Shown: in pieces, positions 1 to 4,782 of the stretch
How positions within the stretch are numbered: position 1 is the first letter of the stretch
Layout: each line of letters begins with the position of its first letter
Origin: Gemmatimonadota bacterium
GTDB lineage: Bacteria > Gemmatimonadota > Gemmatimonadetes > Gemmatimonadales > GWC2-71-9
Length of the DNA stretch: 15,869 nucleotides
Reading direction: 5' to 3'
Assembly: GCA_003220985.1 (NCBI GenBank)
Contig: QHTY01000156.1
Coordinates: 1-15,869, forward strand
Position numbers and translations under genes: made by a program
Notes under the pieces: model-generated
Databases searched by the model: none
What the model was told of the DNA's origin: nothing
What the model saw: the letters and a program-made list of their open reading frames with translations, nothing else

Positions 1-100
1 CCTCAGCCAATCGCGCCACGTTGGCGAGTGGCGGGAAATAGCCTTCTTCGAACTGGCTCACCCAGTCATCAACCCGCTGCTGCGCTTCACGCAAGCTCAT
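1..100 (-). CDS. MazG-type nucleotide pyrophosphohydrolase, 5' end only
   Basis: The minus strand from position 100 encodes 33 residues beginning MSLREAQQRVDDWV, followed by SQFEEGYFPPLANVARLAE, before the window ends. This matches the N-terminus of small all-alpha MazG/YpjD-type NTP pyrophosphohydrolases, which usually start with an amphipathic helix and a QFxEGYxxPLAxxARLxEE stretch. Family members hydrolyse (d)NTPs to the monophosphate and pyrophosphate, as housecleaning enzymes in the cytoplasm. The metal-binding ExxE motifs lie outside the window, so activity cannot be judged. The start is supported by a Shine-Dalgarno (GAGGT) at 106-110 of the plus strand, inside the divergent DUF1015 gene. 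The two start codons overlap on one CATG. Family assignment rests on a short but characteristic stretch. Confidence 0.8.
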   Translation of the reverse strand, partial: MSLREAQQRVDDWVSQFEEGYFPPLANVARLAE

Positions 101-1334
101 GGCTGACCTCGTCGCCCCCTTTCGGGGGGAGCGCTATGCCGCCGTGGATCGACTCAGTGTCCTGATTGCGCCGCCCTACGATGTGATCGATGCTGTCGAG
201 CGCGCGCGGTATGCCGCAGTGGACCGGGACAATATCGTCCACATCATGCTCCCGGAAGCGCCGCCGGGCGCGGCGGAGCAGGAGCGCTACCGTGTCGCCG
301 CGGAGCGCCTGGCTGCCTGGCGTCGGGAAGTTGTGCTCCGACGCGATCCGGAGCCCGTGCTTTACGTGTTGGCCCAAGACTTCACGCTGCCGACCGGCGA
401 ACGCCGCACGCGGCGGGGCGTCTTCGCGGCCGTGGCCGCGGAAGGCTACGAGCCGCGCCGGATTCGGCCGCATGAGCACACGCATGCGGGACCCAAGGCT
501 GACCGCCTTGCGCTCATGCGCGCCACGGCGACCAACATCGAGTCGATCTTTCTTCTGGCACCCGATCACGATCGTGCGCTCGCGAACGCCGTGACCGCCG
601 CATCGTCGGGCAGGCCCGATGCGACCGCAGAGTTGAACGGCGTCGACATTCGGCTTTGGATTGTGCGCAACCCGTCCCCCTTCCCCCTTCCCCCGTCCCC
701 GTTGTACATCGCCGACGGGCATCACCGCTACGAAACGGCGAGCGCGTATGCCCTCGAGAACCCGGCGGCGGATCGCGTGCTCGCGCTCATCGTATCGGCG
801 CAGGATCCGGGCCTCGCTGTCCTGCCTACGCACCGGGTCATCTTCGGGGCCGGGCGCGAGGTGGAGCGCCTGTTGCCGCGCTGGCGTGACTGGTTCGACG
901 TGCAGCCGGTCGCCGCGGGCCGCGACCCGTTGGCGGTACTCGCCGCCCTGGGCCGTGATGGCACGGCCTGTCTCGTCGCGGACCGCTCGCGGATCCTGGC
1001 GCTGCTCTTCAAGGCGGGTGCACTCCCTGATCGGCTGCCGAGCCTGGCGCACAGCGCCGCGGTTCGCGATCTCGATGTCGCGCGGATCGAATCCCTGGTG
1101 GTGAAGGAGGTTCTGGCCGCGGGAACGTCGACGCCCGTCGTCCGCTTTGTTCCTGACGGTAACGAGGCACTCGGTATGGTCCAGCACGGCGGTGCGGCCG
1201 TGGCGGTGCTGCTCAATCCCACCAAGGTGGAACAGGTGTTTGCCGTGGCCGATGCCGGCGATGTGATGCCGCCGAAGTCCACCTACTTTATTCCGAAGGT
1301 GCCAAGCGGTCTAGTCTTGCGGCCCTTGCCGTAG
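99..1334 (+). CDS. DUF1015 family protein
   Basis: This 411-residue protein is the usual size for DUF1015 (PF06245). It shows the family hallmarks in order: an N-terminal PFRGERY and APPYDVID (about residues 7-30), an H-T-GPKADRL segment (about 127-137), the family signature IADGHHRYETA around residues 204-214, and a C-terminal KSTYFIPKVPSGLVLRPLP. The family is cytoplasmic and I do not know an established biochemical function for it, so none is assigned. The start gives the expected N-terminus, but no Shine-Dalgarno precedes it and its ATG overlaps the start of the divergent MazG-like gene. The segment just before the signature motif is short and proline-rich (RNPSPFPLPPSP), encoded by a C-rich tract at 671-700. 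The 3' end overlaps the convergent DJ-1/PfpI gene by 24 bp. Confidence 0.9.
   Translation: MADLVAPFRGERYAAVDRLSVLIAPPYDVIDAVERARYAAVDRDNIVHIMLPEAPPGAAEQERYRVAAERLAAWRREVVLRRDPEPVLYVLAQDFTLPTGERRTRRGVFAAVAAEGYEPRRIRPHEHTHAGPKADRLALMRATATNIESIFLLAPDHDRALANAVTAASSGRPDATAELNGVDIRLWIVRNPSPFPLPPSPLYIADGHHRYETASAYALENPAADRVLALIVSAQDPGLAVLPTHRVIFGAGREVERLLPRWRDWFDVQPVAAGRDPLAVLAALGRDGTACLVADRSRILALLFKAGALPDRLPSLAHSAAVRDLDVARIESLVVKEVLAAGTSTPVVRFVPDGNEALGMVQHGGAAVAVLLNPTKVEQVFAVADAGDVMPPKSTYFIPKVPSGLVLRPLP
106..110 (-). promoter_or_regulatory. Shine-Dalgarno of the MazG-like gene, inside DUF1015
   Basis: Read on the minus strand the sequence is GAGGT, five bases before the ATG at 100-98. It lies within codons 3-4 of the divergently transcribed DUF1015 gene, so the translation signal of one gene is coding sequence of the other. 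It supports the start chosen for the MazG-like gene. Confidence 0.55.
671..700. repeat. C-rich tract with five G-runs on the minus strand
   Basis: The plus strand has five runs of three to five C separated by GT, TT, TT and GT. The minus strand therefore has five G-runs with two-base loops, which fits the classic G-quadruplex pattern on the template strand of the DUF1015 gene. It encodes a proline/serine-rich stretch immediately upstream of the conserved DGHHRYETA motif. It is an imperfect CCCCCTT-type microsatellite that stays in frame. Confidence 0.7.
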
Positions 1335-1841
1335 CGCGGCGATGAGGGCTTTGCAGAACTGCGGCAGGTCGGCGGGCGTGCGGGAGGAGATGAGATTGCC
1401 ATCGACGACCACCGCGCTGTCCTCCCAGACGACCCCGGCATTCTCCATGTCGTCCTTGATCGCGCGCACGCTGGTCGCGCGTTTGCCCTTGAGGATTTTC
1501 GCGGAGATGGGCACCCACCCGGCGTGGCAGATGAAGGCGACCGGCTTGCCCGCCTGGTAGATCTCGCGGGTCAGCTGCAGAACCTTATCGGAGCGCCGCA
1601 GCTGATCGGGCGCAAAGCCGCCTGGAATCACGAGCGCATGGAAATCGGACGCCTCGACCTGATCGACGTTCGTGTCGACTGTGACCGGATAGCCGCGTTT
1701 CCCAGGATAGGTTTTCTCGCCCATTCCGGCGACCGTGGTGCTGGCTCCTTCCTCTTCGAGGCGAATCTTCGGGTACCACAGTTCGAGATCTTCGTAGAGC
1801 GGAGCTGCGAAGAGGAGAACGCGTTTGCCTTTGAGTGTCAT
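1311..1841 (-). CDS. DJ-1/PfpI family protein (type 1 glutamine amidotransferase fold)
   Basis: This 176-residue protein is full length for the DJ-1/PfpI family. It has the opening strand KRVLLFAAPLYEDLEL with the conserved acidic residue E17, the ALVIPGGFAPDQLR segment (about 69-82), the nucleophile elbow FICHAGW with C105 followed by H106, and a closing AVVVDGNLISSRTPADLPQF, a typical PfpI C-terminus. The Cys-His-Glu arrangement is intact, so a catalytic role is plausible. Family members are described as proteases, deglycases/glyoxalases or stress chaperones, and sequence alone does not choose among these. It is cytoplasmic, with no signal peptide. The 3' end overlaps DUF1015. The start has no Shine-Dalgarno, but TAGCAT lies six bases upstream, which suggests a leaderless transcript. 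Its upstream region borders the repeat array at 1861-1893. Confidence 0.92.
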   Translation of the reverse strand: MTLKGKRVLLFAAPLYEDLELWYPKIRLEEEGASTTVAGMGEKTYPGKRGYPVTVDTNVDQVEASDFHALVIPGGFAPDQLRRSDKVLQLTREIYQAGKPVAFICHAGWVPISAKILKGKRATSVRAIKDDMENAGVVWEDSAVVVDGNLISSRTPADLPQFCKALIAALRQGPQD

Positions 1842-1847
1842 GCGGGA

Positions 1848-1853
1848 ATGCTA
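1848..1853 (-). promoter_or_regulatory. Candidate -10 box (TAGCAT) for the DJ-1/PfpI gene
   Basis: On the minus strand TGTTAGCAT ends six bases before the ATG at 1841. The spacing would place transcription initiation at the start codon. Any -35 contact, about 17 bp further upstream, would fall in the CTTCCGTC repeat array (near 1871-1876). This is inferred from position and TANNNT resemblance only. Confidence 0.35.
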
Positions 1854-2267
1854 ACAAATCGACGGAAGGACGGAAGGACGGAAGGACGGAAGGTACGAAC
1901 GCGTAATCCGCGCCCTACGTGCGATGTTCTGGTGGCGATCTACACCGTTACCAAATCGTTCCCCAAATACGAGCTTTACGGCATAACCTCGCAAATACGA
2001 CGTGCTGCGTTCTCGGTACCTGCCAACATTGCGGAAGGAGCATGCAAAAGGGGGAGTGCCGAGTTTCGCCGGTTTCTCGACATCGCGCTGGGCTCGTTTG
2101 CCGAAGTCTCATATGCGCTTCGCTTCGCGAGAGACGTCGGTCTGCTTGAGACGGCCGATTATGAGCGGCTTGATGTACTTCGCGTGAGAGTGGGAAAGCT
2201 GACCTGGGGTCTCTACGCGGCGCTCAACAAAAATGCTCGTTCTCGACCGAGCCTGAGGAGCGCGTAG
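1848..2267 (+). CDS. Four-helix-bundle protein of the 23S rRNA IVS type (N-terminus altered)
   Basis: The core from about position 1923 to 2235 matches the IVS/S23-type four-helix-bundle family. It contains DVLVAIYTVTKSFPKYELYG, then ITSQIRRAAFSVPANIAEG, then RGSAEFRRFLDIALGSFAEV, then LARDVGLL-like and YERLDVLRVRVGKLTWGL segments. These proteins were first noticed as ORFs inside intervening sequences of bacterial 23S rRNA genes and have no settled function. The only ATG in frame is 1848. It reads through the repeat array and gives a basic leader (NRRKDGRTEGRK) and 139 residues. A GTG at 1932 would give a truncated first helix. The conserved first-helix residues (an LRxWQxA-like segment) are missing or frameshifted. 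Base composition is less GC-rich than the neighbours, which fits acquired DNA. Inverted repeats enclose the gene. Confidence 0.75.
   Translation: MLTNRRKDGRTEGRKVRTRNPRPTCDVLVAIYTVTKSFPKYELYGITSQIRRAAFSVPANIAEGACKRGSAEFRRFLDIALGSFAEVSYALRFARDVGLLETADYERLDVLRVRVGKLTWGLYAALNKNARSRPSLRSA
1861..1893 (+). repeat. Left array: four GACGGAAG units
   Basis: Four perfect head-to-tail copies of the 8-mer GACGGAAG occupy 1861-1892, followed by one more G. The array is pure purine apart from one C per unit. It is the reverse complement, with a single mismatch, of the array at 2278-2310, and the two bracket the four-helix-bundle gene. The left array also forms part of the only ATG-initiated reading frame of that gene. 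Confidence 0.95.
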
Positions 2268-2277
2268 GTTTCGACTC

Positions 2278-2310
2278 CCTTCCGTCCTTCCATCCTTCCG
2301 TCCTTCCGTC
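2278..2310 (-). repeat. Right array: four CTTCCGTC units, inverted relative to the left array
   Basis: Four 8-mers on the plus strand read CTTCCGTC, CTTCCATC, CTTCCGTC, CTTCCGTC, preceded by one C. Only the second unit differs (G to A). Read on the minus strand this is the same GACGGAAG array as at 1861-1893, so 32 of 33 positions are complementary. It starts 10 bp after the stop codon of the four-helix-bundle gene and ends 20 bp before the next start codon. Confidence 0.95.
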
Positions 2311-2330
2311 GCAGTTGTAGCTTTTCTCCC

Positions 2331-2594
2331 GTGAGTCCACGGCACCGGCAGCAAATTCTCGATAACCTCGATGCGGTGTACCGCGAGGCTTATGAACGCG
2401 CGAAGGCGGCGAAGGACGAACGCCGCATGGCCGATCTCGATGCCGCCTACCAGCGCGAGCAATTGCTGCTCGAAGTCCTCCTCGATATCCGCGACGGGCT
2501 GACCGCGCCCGCGAAACCGAAGCCACCGTCCGACGCGGGAAGCAGTCCGATCGCCGCGATCGATACCATTCGCCGAATCGCCAAGCTCCGTTAG
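2331..2594 (+). CDS. Small helical hypothetical protein
   Basis: This 87-residue protein with a GTG start is not one I recognise. Residues 5-53 are rich in Ala, Glu, Arg, Leu and Lys without helix breakers (for example ILDNLDAVYREAYERAKAAK and REQLLLEVLLDIRDGL), which predicts two amphipathic helices, possibly a hairpin or coiled coil. A short proline/lysine linker (PAKPKPPSD) and a final helix (IAAIDTIRRIAKLR) follow. There is no signal peptide or membrane segment. Its stop codon TAG (2592-2594) overlaps the Shine-Dalgarno of the following amidohydrolase lipoprotein gene, so the two are probably co-transcribed. No Shine-Dalgarno precedes the GTG. The upstream repeat array ends only 20 bp before the start. 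Confidence 0.7.
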   Translation: MSPRHRQQILDNLDAVYREAYERAKAAKDERRMADLDAAYQREQLLLEVLLDIRDGLTAPAKPKPPSDAGSSPIAAIDTIRRIAKLR

Positions 2595-2598
2595 GAGG
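2593..2598 (+). promoter_or_regulatory. Shine-Dalgarno AGGAGG of the amidohydrolase gene
   Basis: A perfect AGGAGG sits seven bases before the GTG at 2606 and decides that start, which gives a lipoprotein signal peptide. It overlaps the stop codon of the preceding small gene, an arrangement typical of translational coupling. Confidence 0.85.
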
Positions 2599-2605
2599 TG
2601 CGTTT

Positions 2606-4255
2606 GTGCGTCGTGCGTGGGGCGTAATCACACTGATGCTTCTCGCCGCCTGCGGTTCCAAGGCGGACATCGTGATCGAGGGCGGTCCGGTCTGGACCGG
2701 CCTCTCGACTGGACGCGGGCAGCCGGGGGTGGTCGCGATTGCCGACGGCAGGATTCTCGCAATCGGTGACTCCGCCCAGATTGCGCGTTACGTGGGGTCC
2801 AGGACTCAGATCCTGCAGGCGCATGGCGGCCTCATCATGCCCGGCTTCGCCGATGGTCACACGCATTTCGTCGACGGCGGCTTCCAGCTTGCGTCCGTCA
2901 ACCTGCGGGACGCTGCGACGCCACAGGAGTTCGTGCGCCGGCTGAAGGAGTATGCGTCGCACGCGAAGCCTGGCGAGTGGATCCTCGGTGGCGATTGGGA
3001 TCATACCCTGTGGCAGGGTGCTCCTTTGCCGCATCACGAGTGGATCGATTCGGTCACGCCAAATAATCCCGTGTTCGTGTCCCGCCTCGACGGACACATG
3101 GCGCTGGCCAATGCCGCCGCGATGCGCGCGGCGAAGATCACGAGTGCTACGCGCGGCCCGGTCGGCGGAGAAATCCCCCGCGACGCTCGCGGTGAACCGA
3201 TCGGCATTTTCAAAGACAACGCCGAGGACCTGATCGAAGCGGCCATCCCCGCGCCCTCCGCCGAGCAAGAAGATTCCGGGGTGGCGCGCGCGCTGGCGCA
3301 TGCCGCATCGCTCGGCGTCACTGCGACCGGGAACATGTCGGCGTCCTGGGCGAATCTCGCCGCCTACAAGCGCATGGAGCGCGCCGGCCGGATGACGGTC
3401 CGCGTCTCGCTCTATCTGCCGATCGCCGACTGGCGCACCGTGGCGGATAGCGTGCGAGCGCACGGCGCTGGTGATGATTGGGTGCGCATCGGCGGGGTCA
3501 AAGGCTACATGGACGGCTCAGCCGGCTCGCGGACGGCTTTTTTCTTCGACTCGTTCTCGGATTCAGCGGGATACAGTGGACTGATGCGTCAACCGGAATC
3601 GAACATGCGCGCCTGGGTCGGCGCCGCGGACTCCGCCGGCTTGCAAGTCGCGGTCCATGCGATCGGCGATCGCGCCAATGCGATCTTACTGGCGATCTAC
3701 GACAGCGTCGCTCACGCACATGGCGCGCGCGATCGCCGGCTGCGCGTCGAGCACGCACAGCATTTGCGCCCGCAAGAGATTCCGCTGTTCGGCGCCCGTC
3801 GCGTCGTGCCGTCGATGCAGCCCTTCCACGCGATCGACGACGGCCGCTGGGTCGAAAAACGGATCGGCCCGGTGCGCATCAAAACGACCTACGCCTTCCG
3901 CACGCTGCTCGACACCGACGCACCGCTCGCGTTCGGGTCGGACTGGACCGTTGCCCCGCTCGATCCGATGCTCGGTGTGTATGCCGCGGTCACCCGCCGT
4001 ACCCTCGATGGCAAGAACCCGAATGGGTGGGTCCCCGACCAGAAGATCACGGTGGGCGAGGCGTTGCGCGCGTATACCTACGGCAATGCGTGGGCCACGT
4101 TCAACGAGCAGAAGTGGGGCACGCTGGCAGCGGGGCGATTTGCGGACGTTGTGGTACTCGATCGCGATCCGTTTGCCGTAGCGCCCGAATCGCTTGGCAC
4201 GATCAAGCCGCGCTACACGATCGTCGGTGGGAGAGTGGTCTACCAGAAACCGTAG
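2606..4255 (+). CDS. Amidohydrolase family lipoprotein (YtcJ-like, Amidohydro_3)
   Basis: The 549-residue protein starts at GTG with a short lipoprotein signal: basic MRR, a hydrophobic stretch, and lipobox LAAC with C16 as the likely lipidated residue. The mature enzyme should therefore be anchored in the envelope. The rest is a YtcJ-like metal-dependent amidohydrolase. It has FADGHTH with metal ligands H85 and H87, the HAIGDRAN motif (H351), RVEHAQHL (H383), and FGSDWTVAPLDPM with D446. A C-terminal beta-sandwich return follows (FADVVVLDRDPFAV, YTIVGGRVVYQ). Length is normal for the family. Members hydrolyse C-N bonds of varied, mostly unknown substrates, so the substrate cannot be given. 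The gene ends 11 bp from the convergent flavin reductase gene, with no terminator hairpin between. Confidence 0.9.
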   Translation: MRRAWGVITLMLLAACGSKADIVIEGGPVWTGLSTGRGQPGVVAIADGRILAIGDSAQIARYVGSRTQILQAHGGLIMPGFADGHTHFVDGGFQLASVNLRDAATPQEFVRRLKEYASHAKPGEWILGGDWDHTLWQGAPLPHHEWIDSVTPNNPVFVSRLDGHMALANAAAMRAAKITSATRGPVGGEIPRDARGEPIGIFKDNAEDLIEAAIPAPSAEQEDSGVARALAHAASLGVTATGNMSASWANLAAYKRMERAGRMTVRVSLYLPIADWRTVADSVRAHGAGDDWVRIGGVKGYMDGSAGSRTAFFFDSFSDSAGYSGLMRQPESNMRAWVGAADSAGLQVAVHAIGDRANAILLAIYDSVAHAHGARDRRLRVEHAQHLRPQEIPLFGARRVVPSMQPFHAIDDGRWVEKRIGPVRIKTTYAFRTLLDTDAPLAFGSDWTVAPLDPMLGVYAAVTRRTLDGKNPNGWVPDQKITVGEALRAYTYGNAWATFNEQKWGTLAAGRFADVVVLDRDPFAVAPESLGTIKPRYTIVGGRVVYQKP

Positions 4256-4266
4256 ACGGGACGAGC

Positions 4267-4746
4267 CTAGCCCGAGTACTTAAAGCCGGCCTCCGCCAAC
4301 GTGAGCGGTTCGCCCTCATGCTCCACCCCGGCGCCGACCACCTCGCCGAGGACGAGCGTGTGATCCCCCGCCGGGAGCGTCGCAACCACGCGGCACTCGA
4401 CCCATCCCAGGCTGTCCACCAATACCGGCACTCCCGACACGGGCGCCGGTCTTGTCTTGAGTCCTTTGAGCTTCTGCGGCACCTGGTCGGAATTGCGTCC
4501 CAACTTGCCGGCGAGGTCGCGCTGGCCGGTTAGTAACAGGTTGATCGCAAAGTGGTGCGAATCGCGGACCATGGCGATCGTCTTTGAGGTATTCTCGATG
4601 GCGACCACGACCATAGGCGGCTCGAACGCCGCCTGTGTGATCCAGTTGGCCGTCATGCCGTGGTCTTCACCGTCGTGCGCGACGGTCACGACATACAAGC
4701 CGTAGGGGAAGTGCCGGAGGATTGCCTTCTTCGCGGCCTCGTCCAT
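4267..4746 (-). CDS. Flavin reductase family protein (FMN-binding split barrel)
   Basis: The 159-residue protein fits the flavin-reductase-like domain. It opens with AILRHFPYGLYVVTVAHDGE, continues with MTANWITQAAFEPPMVVVAI, the usual strand and Ser/Thr-Ala-PP region contacting FMN, then HHFAINLLLTGQRDLA, an ECRVVATLPAGDHTLVLGEV segment, and the family's typical C-terminus PLTLAEAGFKYSG. Members bind FMN and either supply reduced flavin to a partner oxygenase or act as stand-alone NAD(P)H:flavin oxidoreductases. No partner oxygenase is next to it. It is cytoplasmic. It is divergent from the E1 dehydrogenase gene with 36 bp between start codons, so the two promoters must overlap or be very close. 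No good Shine-Dalgarno is visible. Confidence 0.9.
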   Translation of the reverse strand: MDEAAKKAILRHFPYGLYVVTVAHDGEDHGMTANWITQAAFEPPMVVVAIENTSKTIAMVRDSHHFAINLLLTGQRDLAGKLGRNSDQVPQKLKGLKTRPAPVSGVPVLVDSLGWVECRVVATLPAGDHTLVLGEVVGAGVEHEGEPLTLAEAGFKYSG

Positions 4747-4768
4747 GTCTTGAAGTAAGAGAACAGGC

Positions 4769-4774
4769 TATTTT
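4769..4774 (+). promoter_or_regulatory. Candidate -10 box (TATTTT) for the E1 gene
   Basis: TATTTT lies eight bases before the ATG at 4783, in a short AT-rich patch within otherwise GC-rich DNA. No Shine-Dalgarno precedes that ATG, so a leaderless or nearly leaderless transcript is the simplest reading. A TTGAAG at 4750-4755 is too close (13-bp spacer) for a normal -35. Confidence 0.35.
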
Positions 4775-4782
4775 TGGGCAAT

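Larger units (their letters stand above)
1861..2310. mobile_element. Putative IVS-like unit: inverted repeats enclosing a four-helix-bundle gene
   Basis: The two 33-bp arrays and the gene between them make a 450-bp unit. A transcript across it could fold into a 33-bp stem with one mismatch, holding the coding region in the loop. Intervening sequences in 23S rRNA genes have the same plan: terminal inverted repeats forming a stem cut by RNase III, with a four-helix-bundle ORF inside. Here the unit lies between protein-coding genes. Flanking bases just outside (GCTAACAA left; GCTACAAC on the opposite strand right) also partly match, so the arms may extend further. No transposase or clear target duplication is visible. 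Mobility is inference. Confidence 0.35.

Noticed and set aside
1861..1893. CRISPR-like array
   Set aside because: The 8-bp units are contiguous with no spacers, and no cas genes are present.
3478..4533. A 351-codon plus-strand frame overlapping the amidohydrolase and flavin reductase genes
   Set aside because: Runs out of frame across two recognised genes on opposite strands; Arg-rich and without homology features.
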